From a virus, in IMG/VR virus record IMGVR_UViG_3300037189_001648, positions 1 to 39,893 of that record: a stretch of 39,893 nt of DNA. One strand, written 5' to 3'. Shown here piece by piece: positions 25,867 to 34,466 of this stretch; positions within the stretch are counted from its first letter, which is position 1; every line of letters begins with the position of its first letter. The notes under the pieces were generated by a model. The model had not been told where the DNA came from. It did no database searches and saw only the letters and a program-made list of their open reading frames with translations. The position numbers and the translations under genes were made by a program.

Positions 25867-26811
25867 ATGGATAGCAGAGACAGAAGAAGACACTCAAATC
25901 TATACTCAAAAGAGCAGATTAAGAGAGTCCTTGCTGGTGCGGGTATAGATGTTGAATCAGAGGTAGACTCTGACTACATCATATTTTGTCCTTTTCATGG
26001 AAACTACAGGACACCAGCTGGAGAAGTAGATAAGTCTAGCGGCATATTCTTTTGCTTTTCTTGTCACAAGGTTGTAGATCTAGTAGAGCTAATAATGTTC
26101 ACGTCTAACAGAACCTACTTTGAATCTGTAAGATTTATAAAGAGCAAAGAACAAGAGACAAGCCTTGAGCAGGATATTGAAAATCAGCTAAGGCACCAGC
26201 CAGACTATGTCCAGTTCGATGAGCTAACAATTAAAAGGCTAAACACCCAGGCACTAGAGTCCCCTAGAGCTATGAGATATTTTCAGTCTAGGCTGATATC
26301 CGAAGAGTCTGTAAAGAAGTTTTCCCTAGGATTTTCTGAAAAGCAGGATATGGTCACAATACCAGTTCACTCTCCAGACGGCATGGAGGTCGGTTTTGTT
26401 GGTAGATCTATTGAGGGCAAAGAATTTAAGAACACTCCGAAACTTCCTAAGAGCAAGATTCTGTTTAACCTACACAGAATAAAGGCAGCTGGTAAGGTAT
26501 ATGTCGTAGAGTCATCATTCGATGCTATTAGGCTGGACCAGTGCGGATTCCCAGCGGTAGCAACCTTGGGATCAAATGTATCAAACATTCAAATAGAACT
26601 TCTTCAGAAGTATTTCAATGACATTATTGTCATTGCAGATAACGATGAAGCTGGCGGTAACATGAAAGATAAGATAGTTGAGAAACTAGCATCACGTGTT
26701 AGCGTAATACAAATAGACAAACAATACAAGGATATTGGGGATATGACAGACGAAGCAATTAAAGAATTAGACTTTAAGTTTGACAACTCTATCATGTCTA
26801 TGTTAAAATAA
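25867..26811 (+). CDS. dnaG: DNA primase, DnaG type (zinc finger plus TOPRIM)
   Basis: A 314-residue protein. The N-terminal zinc ribbon reads CPFHGN (C41, H44) and CFSC (C63, C66). The catalytic TOPRIM shows VYVVESSFDAIRL (E215) and VIADNDEAGG (D258, D260), the metal-binding residues of DnaG and topoisomerases. It is shorter than bacterial DnaG (about 600 residues), and the C-terminal helicase-binding domain appears to be missing. It makes RNA primers for the polymerase. Gene order helicase, primase, SSB, polymerase indicates a replisome operon. Ribosome site is weak. Confidence 0.85.
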   Translation: MDSRDRRRHSNLYSKEQIKRVLAGAGIDVESEVDSDYIIFCPFHGNYRTPAGEVDKSSGIFFCFSCHKVVDLVELIMFTSNRTYFESVRFIKSKEQETSLEQDIENQLRHQPDYVQFDELTIKRLNTQALESPRAMRYFQSRLISEESVKKFSLGFSEKQDMVTIPVHSPDGMEVGFVGRSIEGKEFKNTPKLPKSKILFNLHRIKAAGKVYVVESSFDAIRLDQCGFPAVATLGSNVSNIQIELLQKYFNDIIVIADNDEAGGNMKDKIVEKLASRVSVIQIDKQYKDIGDMTDEAIKELDFKFDNSIMSMLK

Positions 26812-26842
26812 TAAAACCAAAAATATAAAAATAGGAGAAATA

Positions 26843-27496
26843 ATGAGCGTAATAAAGGGACTAAAAGACATCAACGCCCTGCTTGACAAACCAAAGTATG
26901 ACGAAAATTCACCAAGAGTAAAGTGGCTAAAGCTTGCTGACGGCCAGTCAGTAAAGATCCGCTTTATTGAAGAGCTGGACGAGGATTCAGCTAACTATGA
27001 TCCTAAGCGTGGCTTGGCTATCGTTGTAAAGGAACACACAAATCCAAAGGACTACAAGCGTAAGGCTGTAGACACAATGGACACAGAAGGTCGTGACTGG
27101 GCAGAAGAAATGCACAGAAAAGATCCTAAGGCTGGCTGGAGAGCAAGACTGCGCTTCTACTGCAACGTTCTAGTAGACGACGGTATCGATGCTCCATACG
27201 TAGCTATTTGGTCTATGGGCATTAGCAAGCAGTCATCGTTTAACACAATTCGTGAGTATGCGCTAGAGACTGGAAGTATCTCGAACCTAACCTGGAAGCT
27301 AAAGCGCAATGGTCAGGGAACAGAAACAAACTACACACTAATTCCTTCAGCTCCAGATACAGAGCCATTCAATTGGGCAAGCGTTGAGCCATACCCACTA
27401 GAGATGGCCCTAAAGAAAGTTCCATATGCAGAGCAGGAAGCTTTCTACCTGGGCTTTGACTCGCCATCAGTTACTTCATCCAACATCGACTGGTAG
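26843..27496 (+). CDS. Single-stranded DNA-binding protein, T4 gp32-like
   Basis: A 217-residue protein with AGGAG before the ATG. A short basic N-terminus leads into an OB-fold-like core with many aromatic and basic residues (WLKLADGQSVKIRFIEEL, AGWRARLRFYCNVLVDD, ISKQSSFNTIREYALE). It ends in a short acidic/aromatic tail SSNIDW, the kind of C-terminus by which SSBs recruit partners. It lies between primase and polymerase, where phages encode SSB. It would protect single strands and help polymerase and RecA-like protein. Family assignment is from pattern and position. Confidence 0.65.
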   Translation: MSVIKGLKDINALLDKPKYDENSPRVKWLKLADGQSVKIRFIEELDEDSANYDPKRGLAIVVKEHTNPKDYKRKAVDTMDTEGRDWAEEMHRKDPKAGWRARLRFYCNVLVDDGIDAPYVAIWSMGISKQSSFNTIREYALETGSISNLTWKLKRNGQGTETNYTLIPSAPDTEPFNWASVEPYPLEMALKKVPYAEQEAFYLGFDSPSVTSSNIDW

Positions 27497-27509
27497 AAGA
27501 TAAATAACT

Positions 27510-30500
27510 ATGGCTTATGTTGGCTTACATGTCCACACGCACTACTCACTCTTTGACGGAATCGCCACCCCACAAGAGTATGTAGATCGTGCGGTATCCC
27601 TGGGGATGCCTGCCCTAGCAATCACGGACCACGGGTCTCTTTCTGGACACAGAGAGATGTACCGTGCTGCGAAAGAAAAGGGCATTAAGCCAATCCTTGG
27701 CGTAGAAGGGTACATCACTGATGACCGTTTTGACCACCGTGATAAAGACGAAAGAACTGGTCCACTAGACCTAATCTACAATCACATTATCCTTCTCGCC
27801 AAGAACAAAAAGGGTTTGGAAAACCTAAACAAGCTAAATGAAATTGCATGGACTGAAGGCTTTTACAAGAAGCCAAGAATTGACTACAAGGTTCTAGAGC
27901 AATATAAAGAAGGAATTATTGTTTCTTCAGCCTGTCCATCTGGTGTTCTGGCAAAGGCTATCGAAGCTGGAGAGCTTGCAGTAGCCAAGAAACACATCGA
28001 GTGGTTTAAGAATGTTTTTGGCGATGACTACTACATCGAAATGATGCCACACACAGCCGCAGAAATTAACAAAGTTCTTGTAGAGCTTGCGGATGAATTC
28101 GGGGTAAAGATGATTGCCACCCCAGACTGTCACCACGCAGACACTTCTCAGAAAGAAGTGCAGGAGCTAAAGCTTATTCTAAACACATACTCTAACAAGG
28201 TACAGAAAGACGCTACATATGAAAAGTCTAAGAAGTACGAAAACTTGATGGAAAGACTTGACTACCTATATGGTGCAGATAGGCAGATGAGCTTTAATAA
28301 GTTTGACATTCATCTGCTATCTTACGAAGAGATTAAGTCTGCCATGGAAGCCCAGGGTATTGATAGACCAGACATGTATTCTAATACGGTTGAACTTGCA
28401 GAAAAGATTGAAGACTACAATATTAAAGATGGCCTCAACCTTTTGCCAGTTCAGTATAAGGATCCAGATGGTGAGCTAAAGTCACTAGCTCTTGAAGGGC
28501 TAAAGGAAAGAGGCCTTGATACCAAGCAAGAGTATCTCGACAGACTTGACGAAGAGCTGAAAGTAATCAAGGACAAAAACTTTGGGCCATACTTTCTTGT
28601 GGTTCGTAATATGATTAACTGGGCTAAAAAAGAGGGTATCATGGTAGGCCCAGGACGAGGATCATCTGCTGGATCATTGCTATGCTATTCCTTAGGAATT
28701 ACAGATATTGACCCAATTCCACACGGTTTGCTATTCTTCCGATTTATTAATCCTGAACGTAATGACTTTCCAGATATTGATACAGATATCCAGGACTCTA
28801 GGCGTGATGAGGTTAAGGACTATCTAGTCCGACAGTATCGACACGTAGCATCTATTGCAACGTTCCTGGAATTCAAAGACAAGGGTGTTGTTCGAGACAT
28901 CGCACGTGTTCTAAACATCCCTTTGCCAGATGTCAACAAGGTTCTTAAGATGGTAGACACATGGGATGAATATTGCACCTCAAAGAGCACACTAGAGTTT
29001 AGGCTCAAGTATCCAGAAATTGAAAAGTATGGGGAACAGCTTCGTGGCCGTATTCGTGGTACTGGAATCCACGCTGCTGGAGTTGTTACTAGCAAGGACC
29101 CCATCTTCAGATTTGCACCAATGGAAACTAGAACAAGCCCTGGGTCTAATGAAAGAATCCCTGTGGTTGCGGTAGACATGACAGAAGCAGAGAGAATTGG
29201 TCTTATTAAGATTGATGCTTTGGGTCTGAAGACCCTCAGTGTTCTTAAAGATACTTTGCAGATTATCGAAGATCGCCATGGCAAAAAGATAGACCTTCTA
29301 AAAATTGGCATGGAAGACGATAAGGTATATGAAATGCTATCTAGTGGATACACAAAGGGCGTATTCCAATGTGAAGCTACACCATATACCAATCTTCTTG
29401 TAAAGATGGGTGTAAGGAATTTTTCTGAGCTAGTAGCCTCTAACGCATTGGTTAGACCAGGTGCAGCTAACACCATTGGAAAAGACTATATTGCTAGAAA
29501 GCACGGTAAGCAAAACATTAGCTACCACCACCAGGTTATGAAGAAGTTTACAGAGGATACCTATGGCTGTATTCTATACCAGGAACAGGTTATGCAGGCA
29601 TGTACAGAGCTTGGTGGCATGTCAATGGCTGAGGCTGACAAGGTTCGTAAGATCATTGGTAAGAAGAAGGATGCCAAAGAGTTCGATGTATTTAAGGATA
29701 GATTCGTAGAGGGTGCATCTAGATTCTTAGCTCCAAGCGTAGCTGTAGAGCTTTGGCAAGACTTTGAAGCCCACGCTGGCTACTCCTTCAACAAGTCTCA
29801 CGCTGTGGCCTATTCAACACTATCTTACTGGACAGCTTGGCTAAAGTCCCACTATCCACTAGAATTTATGTTTGCGATTCTTAAGAATGAAAAAGATAAG
29901 GATGCAAGAACTGAATATCTAATTGAGGCAAAAAGAATGGGTATTTCTGTAAGGCTGCCACACATCAATGATTCAGATATTGACTTTAAGATTGAGGGCA
30001 AGGGCATTAGATTTGGACTAACTGCTATCAAGTATATCTCAGACAACATTGCCTCCAAGTATCTTGCTGCTAGACCATTCAAGACCTATAAAGAGCTAGA
30101 AGAGTTTACTATGACCAAGGGCAATGGTGTTAACACTCGTGCCCTCCAGGCTTTGAGAGTTGTCGGTGCTGCAACATTTGAGGACAACCCAAGAAACGAT
30201 GATGACATTCGTGAGAACCTATACGAGTATCTAAACCTACCAGAGTTTAACATTACCGTTCCATCTCACTTCCACGCATTTATAAATGATGTAGAGGAGT
30301 TTGAAGAAAAGGGATCGTTTATTCTTATGGGTATGGTAAAAGGAATTAAGCGTGGCAAGGGCTGGTCTCGTGTAGAAATTCTAGACAAAACAGGAAGTGT
30401 TGGAATCTTTGATGAAGAGCAAACAGCCATTGAGGCTGGTAGGACGTATCTTCTTCTATGTGGCGACAACAGGATTCTTGAAGCTGTCCCTGCGGATGAA

Positions 30501-30785
30501 ATCAGAAAGTCTGACTCAACGCTAGTTAAGTTTTTAAACTACAAGCAACTGCCATACAAGGATGACGAGCTGTTCGTAATTTCTTTTAAGTCAAGAATTA
30601 CAAAGGCTGGCAAGAAGATGGCACTTATGACACTGGCAGATGATGCTAGAGATCTACACTTGGTGACAGTATTTCCCACGGCATACCCAAAGGCATACAT
30701 GATGGTTAAGGAAGGCAATGCCTATAAATTCAGTTTTGGTAAAACAAAAGACGGAACAATTATCTTGGAGGATATAGAAAAATGA
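27510..30785 (+). CDS. dnaE: DNA polymerase III alpha subunit, family C
   Basis: A 1091-residue polymerase. The PHP domain starts at LHVHTHYSLFDG (H7, H9, H11) with ITDHGSLSG (D40, H41), GVEGYI (E66) and later ATPDCHHAD, so metal-binding residues look intact. The palm motif PDIDTDIQD gives catalytic D424 and D426 and KIDALGLKTL gives D569. The C-terminus has an OB-type fold (FILMGMVKGIKRGKGW). The region is shorter than E. coli DnaE (1160), lacking the tau-binding end. It replicates phage DNA. Ends in ATGA overlap with nrdH. I see no clear QxxL-F type clamp-binding motif. Confidence 0.95.
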   Translation: MAYVGLHVHTHYSLFDGIATPQEYVDRAVSLGMPALAITDHGSLSGHREMYRAAKEKGIKPILGVEGYITDDRFDHRDKDERTGPLDLIYNHIILLAKNKKGLENLNKLNEIAWTEGFYKKPRIDYKVLEQYKEGIIVSSACPSGVLAKAIEAGELAVAKKHIEWFKNVFGDDYYIEMMPHTAAEINKVLVELADEFGVKMIATPDCHHADTSQKEVQELKLILNTYSNKVQKDATYEKSKKYENLMERLDYLYGADRQMSFNKFDIHLLSYEEIKSAMEAQGIDRPDMYSNTVELAEKIEDYNIKDGLNLLPVQYKDPDGELKSLALEGLKERGLDTKQEYLDRLDEELKVIKDKNFGPYFLVVRNMINWAKKEGIMVGPGRGSSAGSLLCYSLGITDIDPIPHGLLFFRFINPERNDFPDIDTDIQDSRRDEVKDYLVRQYRHVASIATFLEFKDKGVVRDIARVLNIPLPDVNKVLKMVDTWDEYCTSKSTLEFRLKYPEIEKYGEQLRGRIRGTGIHAAGVVTSKDPIFRFAPMETRTSPGSNERIPVVAVDMTEAERIGLIKIDALGLKTLSVLKDTLQIIEDRHGKKIDLLKIGMEDDKVYEMLSSGYTKGVFQCEATPYTNLLVKMGVRNFSELVASNALVRPGAANTIGKDYIARKHGKQNISYHHQVMKKFTEDTYGCILYQEQVMQACTELGGMSMAEADKVRKIIGKKKDAKEFDVFKDRFVEGASRFLAPSVAVELWQDFEAHAGYSFNKSHAVAYSTLSYWTAWLKSHYPLEFMFAILKNEKDKDARTEYLIEAKRMGISVRLPHINDSDIDFKIEGKGIRFGLTAIKYISDNIASKYLAARPFKTYKELEEFTMTKGNGVNTRALQALRVVGAATFEDNPRNDDDIRENLYEYLNLPEFNITVPSHFHAFINDVEEFEEKGSFILMGMVKGIKRGKGWSRVEILDKTGSVGIFDEEQTAIEAGRTYLLLCGDNRILEAVPADEIRKSDSTLVKFLNYKQLPYKDDELFVISFKSRITKAGKKMALMTLADDARDLHLVTVFPTAYPKAYMMVKEGNAYKFSFGKTKDGTIILEDIEK

Positions 30786-31003
30786 TTACAGTATACACAA
30801 AGCCAGCATGCGTTCAGTGCGATGCCACAAAGAGAATGATGGATAAACTAAAGATTGATTACAACACGGTGGATATTACCCTTGACACAGAGGCCTTTGA
30901 TATGCTAATCTCTAAGGGGTTCAAATCAGCACCAGTAGTAATTACGGATGATGACTCTTGGGCTGGATTTAATCCAGACAAGATCTCAGGATTGGCAGAA
31001 TAA
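30782..31003 (+). CDS. nrdH: Glutaredoxin-like electron donor NrdH
   Basis: A 73-residue protein with the redox motif CVQC at residues 10-13 near the N-terminus (MITVYTKPA then C-V-Q-C), a SAPVVI cis-Pro loop at about residue 49, and a C-terminal SWAGFNPDKI. These are the hallmarks of NrdH, the thioredoxin-reductase-dependent donor for class Ib ribonucleotide reductase. It overlaps the polymerase gene (ATGA) and the RecA-like gene (TAATG). Its enzyme partners nrdI and nrdE lie nearly 8 kb downstream, so the nrd genes are split across two operons. Confidence 0.9.
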   Translation: MITVYTKPACVQCDATKRMMDKLKIDYNTVDITLDTEAFDMLISKGFKSAPVVITDDDSWAGFNPDKISGLAE

Positions 31004-32010
31004 TGACAACGATAGAGGAAGCCTTGGCTCAGCTAGATCCAAAGATCAGAAAGCGAATAGGCCCTGGGGTAGGGATTAAGACTGAAATGCAGCCTACGCC
31101 CAGTATAGGGCTAAATAGAGCCCTTGGAGGAGGCCTCCCATACGGAAGGCAGGTCCTTCTGTGGGGTAGCAAATCTAGTGCAAAGTCATCCTTGTGCCTA
31201 CAGACAATTGGTCTTGCACAAAAAGAGGGAAAGCTGTGTGCCTGGGTTGATGCAGAGATGTCCTACGATGAAGAGTGGGCAAAGAAACTAGGCGTTGATA
31301 CAGAAAAGCTAATCTATTCAGAAGCAAGAAGTATTAACGACATGGTGGATGTGACTGTAGCCCTGCTACATGCTGGAGTTGACCTTGTGGTAATCGATAG
31401 TATTAGCTCTTTGTTGCCAGCGGTATACTTTGAAAAAGATTCTACAGAACTAAAGCAGCTAGACCAGACAAAGCAGATTGGTGCAGAGTCTAAAGATCTA
31501 AAGCATGCTTGGATGATGATTAACTATGCTAACAATAGAGAAAAGCCAGCTTTGGTAATTGCAATTTCTCAGGCAAGAAATAACATTACTGCAATGTATA
31601 CCCAGTCAGTCCCTACTGGCGGAAATGCAACACAGTTCTTCTCGTCAACAATCATTAAGTTGTTTTCTTCTAGCTCAGATACAAAAGCAATTAAGGGCAA
31701 GATTAAATCTGGAGACAAGCTTATCGAACAAAAAATTGGAAGACGTGTTCTTTGGGAAGTTCAAAACTCAAAAACTTCTGCTCCAGGAGAAACTGGTGAG
31801 TACGACTTCTTCTTTAGGGGAGACATGATTGGTGTTGACGAAATTGGAGATCTTGTTGATACTGCAGAAATGATGGGCATTGTAGAGCGTACTGGTGCCT
31901 GGTATATTCTTCCAGATGGATCTAAGGTCCAGGGTAGAGATGGATTCGTAAATAAGGTTAGAGAAGATCTAGAGCTACAGCAGTCTATTAGGGATAAACT
32001 TAATGTCTAG
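31003..32010 (+). CDS. RecA-like recombinase
   Basis: A 335-residue RecA-type ATPase. Walker A is GSKSSAKSS (residues 55-63; RecA has GPESSGKTT), the catalytic Glu motif is WVDAEMSYDEE (about 79-89), Walker B is LVVIDSISSLLP (about 127-138), and a loop with SQARNNI follows. It lacks a normal bacterial RecA N-terminal domain and resembles phage RecA/UvsX-type proteins. It would drive strand exchange, double-strand break repair and recombination-dependent replication. TAATG overlap with nrdH; stop overlaps the small zinc-ribbon gene by eight bases. Confidence 0.85.
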   Translation: MTTIEEALAQLDPKIRKRIGPGVGIKTEMQPTPSIGLNRALGGGLPYGRQVLLWGSKSSAKSSLCLQTIGLAQKEGKLCAWVDAEMSYDEEWAKKLGVDTEKLIYSEARSINDMVDVTVALLHAGVDLVVIDSISSLLPAVYFEKDSTELKQLDQTKQIGAESKDLKHAWMMINYANNREKPALVIAISQARNNITAMYTQSVPTGGNATQFFSSTIIKLFSSSSDTKAIKGKIKSGDKLIEQKIGRRVLWEVQNSKTSAPGETGEYDFFFRGDMIGVDEIGDLVDTAEMMGIVERTGAWYILPDGSKVQGRDGFVNKVREDLELQQSIRDKLNV

Positions 32011-32182
32011 CTATTCTGTTTATCACGGAATCTTTAAGTGTCATACATGCAAAGAAGACGTAAAGACCCTAAGGCTCTACCCAGATACAAAAGAGCTGAC
32101 CTGGATGTGTTCTCAAAAGCACATGACCTTGGTAAACTTAAACACTAAAAAGAGTAAGAGGAAAAATGAGCGAAAAGGGTGA
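32003..32182 (+). CDS. Tiny zinc-ribbon protein
   Basis: A 59-residue protein (ATG 32003, TGA 32180-32182). It starts in the last codons of the recA-like gene and runs 17 bases into the next gene. The pattern FKCHTC (C13, C16) and MCSQKH (C36, H40) is a CxxC-x19-CxxxH zinc-binding pair. The C-terminus is very basic (KKSKRKNERKG). Its setting between recombinase and nuclease points to a nucleic-acid-binding accessory role, but this is inferred. Confidence 0.7.
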   Translation: MSSYSVYHGIFKCHTCKEDVKTLRLYPDTKELTWMCSQKHMTLVNLNTKKSKRKNERKG

Positions 32183-32453
32183 GTCCAAAAGAATTGGTGC
32201 TAAGCAGCACAAGAATTCTGGCAGGAATACACAAAAGGGAGACGCATCCTGGGAAAACTTCGTTATTGACTTTAAGGAAGTTGGCAAGTCATTTACACTT
32301 AATAAAGATGTATGGGCAAAAGCTACGACTGATGCACTAAAGAACGGCAAGGACCCAGCAATCGTTGTGGTCCTAGGAGAATCAGGAATTAAGACAAGAC
32401 TAGCAGTTATAGAGATGTCAATTTTAGAACAACTAATAGAGGATAATAAATAA
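32166..32453 (+). CDS. Hjc-like PD-(D/E)XK nuclease, candidate Holliday junction resolvase
   Basis: A 95-residue protein with the arrangement of archaeal Hjc and RecB-like nucleases: N-terminal basic SGRNTQKGD (D26), then IDFK (D35-x-K37, an unusual Asp in place of Glu of the E-x-K pair), then SFTLNKDVWAKATTDAL and a PAIVVVLGE strand. The GD-x8-D-x-K spacing and the SFTL helix match this family. It would cut recombination intermediates made by the RecA-like protein. Ribosome site GAGGAAAA lies upstream. The identity is inferred from motif layout. Confidence 0.55.
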   Translation: MSEKGESKRIGAKQHKNSGRNTQKGDASWENFVIDFKEVGKSFTLNKDVWAKATTDALKNGKDPAIVVVLGESGIKTRLAVIEMSILEQLIEDNK

Positions 32454-32454
32454 A

Positions 32455-33063
32455 ATGAAAATATTACTACTGGATATAGAAACAACTCCAATGCAGGTTT
32501 ATGCTTGGGGACTATGGGATCAAAACATAACCATTGATCAAATCATTAAGCCAACAGAAATGCTATGCTTTGGTGCTAGATGGCTAGACAAAAAGAAGGT
32601 TATCTTTAAATCAGTCCATCATGACGGCAAGAAGGAGATGCTTCAAGAGCTTCACGGCCTAATGGAAGAGGCAGACATCCTTGTCGGCTGGAACTCTGCT
32701 GCATTTGACCACAAGCACATCAATAGGGAATTCCTTGAGAATGGGATGACCCCACCTTCACCAGTAAAAGACCTAGACCTTATGAGCATCACTAAGGCTA
32801 ACTTCCAGTTTCCATCCAATAAGCTTGACTACGTAGCCCAGGCACTTGGCGTGGGTTCAAAGGTTAAGCATTCTGGGTTTAGCCTTTGGGTTCGATGCAT
32901 GGAGGGTGACAAGAAGGCCTGGAAGGAAATGAAGGAATATCAGGTTCAGGATGTCAACCTCCTAGTTGATCTATACTACCACCTATTGCCCTGGTTTACT
33001 GGTAAGGCAAGCGTTACCAGCAAGGAAAAGCAGGGAATCCAAGAATCTGGCTTCGTGCTATAA
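32455..33063 (+). CDS. DnaQ-like 3'-5' exonuclease (DEDDy)
   Basis: A 202-residue RNase H-like exonuclease with three motifs in order: LLLDIETTP (D7, E9), WNSAAFDHKHI (D85), and YQVQDVNLL (Y162, D166), the DEDDy set. It is of the size of a stand-alone proofreading exonuclease. It lies in the same operon as the polymerase and could act as separate proofreader or remove 3' ends. The stop codon TAA (33061-33063) is inside the -10 box of the next gene's promoter. Confidence 0.8.
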   Translation: MKILLLDIETTPMQVYAWGLWDQNITIDQIIKPTEMLCFGARWLDKKKVIFKSVHHDGKKEMLQELHGLMEEADILVGWNSAAFDHKHINREFLENGMTPPSPVKDLDLMSITKANFQFPSNKLDYVAQALGVGSKVKHSGFSLWVRCMEGDKKAWKEMKEYQVQDVNLLVDLYYHLLPWFTGKASVTSKEKQGIQESGFVL

Positions 33064-33064
33064 T
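33056..33064 (+). promoter_or_regulatory. Extended -10 promoter with leaderless start
   Basis: TGCTATAAT: TG plus one base at 33056-33058 and TATAAT at 33059-33064. The predicted start, seven bases on, is 33071, exactly the A of the next gene's ATG; no ribosome site is present. No -35. The promoter overlaps the exonuclease stop codon. Confidence 0.65.
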
Positions 33065-33070
33065 TATACT

Positions 33071-33382
33071 ATGGAGAAAAACGAAAACAGTAATACGATT
33101 GATAAGATAAATGGTCTCTCTGAAATAGCAGATTACATGCAAGATGAGGAGCTTACACAGGCTCTAACATTTATTGCAAAAGCTATTATCAAGCCAGACA
33201 TTCCTATTAACGTCGTTACTCTCGAAATAGTTAGATTGCAGGCTATTGCTGCAAAGCTATCGCTAAAAGCCACATGGATGGCAAATGTTGATAAAGGAGA
33301 TAGGGCGAAGAAGAACTTATACTATACGGCAGCAGAGGCAGTTGGACAACTGGTTTCTGCCCTAAAGTATATAACTCGCTAA
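33071..33382 (+). CDS. Conserved-type helical protein of unknown function, leaderless
   Basis: A 103-residue protein starting at ATG 33071. A longer frame from 32966 is open, but it would overlap the exonuclease gene and has no signal, whereas 33071 coincides with the predicted transcription start. The protein is helical, with a first part DEELTQALTFIAKAIIK, a central NVVTLEIVRLQAIAAKLS and a Lys-rich AKKNLYYTAAEAVGQLVSAL end. No catalytic motif. Encoded between exonuclease and Cas4-like nuclease, so a role in replication or recombination is likely but unproven. Confidence 0.6.
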   Translation: MEKNENSNTIDKINGLSEIADYMQDEELTQALTFIAKAIIKPDIPINVVTLEIVRLQAIAAKLSLKATWMANVDKGDRAKKNLYYTAAEAVGQLVSALKYITR

Positions 33383-33388
33383 ATTATT

Positions 33389-34189
33389 ATGGCACAAAAC
33401 TTATTAAAACAAATAATGGTAAAAAGCCCAGGAGAAGGTCCTTCTTTTGTGGACAAGGATGCCTTAATAGAAAAGATTAGATCTGGCTACACTATTAACC
33501 GTGTAGATAAGTTTACCAAGAAAAACTCTTTTGCTCCAAGCACAATAGCATTCTCTCATGGTGAATGCCCTAGGTATTGGTATCTTGCATTTGAAGGCGG
33601 AGTCTTTGAGGACAATGCAGATGCTTATGGTGGAGCTAACATGACGGCTGGAACAAAGGCTCACGAGCGTATTCAGGAAGCCATGAGCAACGTGCCAGAC
33701 TTTCTTGTGGATTCAGAGTTCAAGATTACTTATAATGATCCTCCGATTTTTGGATTTGGAGACGTCATTCTTAATTGGGGTGGCGAAGAACTTCTTGGCG
33801 AGATTAAGACTATGCCAAGCGAGGGATTTGAGTATAGAAAGGCTGCTGGTAAGGCTAAGACTGGCCACCTAATTCAGCTACTAATCTATATGAAGATTCT
33901 TAAAAAAGCAAGAGCGGTGCTAATTTATGAAAACAAGAATAACCATGACCTATTGATTATTCCAGTTGAAATAAATGACTATTACAAAAAGTGGGTAAAT
34001 GCAGCATTTGATTGGATGAAAGAGGTTCGTAAGGCTTGGGAAGACAAGAAGCTTCCAACCAAGAACTATCGTTCAAACTCAAAGATCTGCAAAACATGTC
34101 CTTTGACAAAGGTGTGTGCAGATGCTGGTGTTGGAGAGCTAAAGATCAAATCCTTGGAGCCACTTGATGAAACATTGCCAATGGTGTGA
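33389..34189 (+). CDS. Cas4/RecB-type nuclease with iron-sulfur cysteines
   Basis: A 266-residue PD-(D/E)XK nuclease. Motifs in order: C60 in ECPRYW, H92 in GTKAHERI, D125 in FGFGDVIL, E138 and K140 in LLGEIKTM, Q163/Y167 in HLIQLLIYM, and the cluster KICKTCPLTKVC (C234, C237, C243). C60 plus the three C-terminal Cys are the usual ligands of a 4Fe-4S cluster, as in Cas4 and AddB-like nucleases. It would process DNA ends for recombination or packaging. No CRISPR locus is present here. The ATG at 33389 has no ribosome site; an in-frame ATG at 33416 is an alternative. Confidence 0.75.
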   Translation: MAQNLLKQIMVKSPGEGPSFVDKDALIEKIRSGYTINRVDKFTKKNSFAPSTIAFSHGECPRYWYLAFEGGVFEDNADAYGGANMTAGTKAHERIQEAMSNVPDFLVDSEFKITYNDPPIFGFGDVILNWGGEELLGEIKTMPSEGFEYRKAAGKAKTGHLIQLLIYMKILKKARAVLIYENKNNHDLLIIPVEINDYYKKWVNAAFDWMKEVRKAWEDKKLPTKNYRSNSKICKTCPLTKVCADAGVGELKIKSLEPLDETLPMV

Positions 34190-34466
34190 CGCACAGTTCG
34201 ACACACAAATTTCTTACCAGATCTACTGCTCTGTGAGCTGTAGAGAGGCTGCGACCAAAGAAAAGATTGCGGCTAGGTATCTTGTAAAGAGAAGAACCAA
34301 TAGGGTTTCAAAAGAACGAAAGTGTAAGTCTTGCGATAGCGTCCTATCAATTTATAATGACGAAGTTCTTTGTCCAAGATGTTTAATTATTCCAGGGGAT
34401 GTCTCAAAAGCTCTGAAGGATATAAAGGGGTTGGCCAATGGTAAATCTAAGCCAAATAAAGAGTAG
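34164..34466 (+). CDS. Double zinc-finger protein
   Basis: A 100-residue protein with two zinc-binding clusters: CQWC and YCSVSC near residues 5-26, and KCKSC with LCPRC near residues 53-73, separated by a basic linker (RYLVKRRTNRVSKERK). It starts 26 bases before the stop of the nuclease gene and ends 29 bases inside the RuvC-like gene, so it is nested at both ends. Probably a small nucleic-acid-binding protein. A start at 34167 (MKHCQWC) is equally possible. Confidence 0.65.
   Translation: MMKHCQWCDAQFDTQISYQIYCSVSCREAATKEKIAARYLVKRRTNRVSKERKCKSCDSVLSIYNDEVLCPRCLIIPGDVSKALKDIKGLANGKSKPNKE

Noticed and set aside
28820-29476. 218-codon open frame on the minus strand within the polymerase gene
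   Set aside because: It is a shadow of the polymerase frame; there is no ribosome site and no motif, and no minus-strand gene is supported anywhere in the window.
32966-33070. Longer start for the 103-residue protein
   Set aside because: It would overlap the exonuclease gene; the promoter geometry fixes the start at 33071.
33389-34189. CRISPR-associated locus because of the Cas4-like nuclease
   Set aside because: No repeats and no other Cas genes are present; Cas4-like nucleases are common in phages by themselves.
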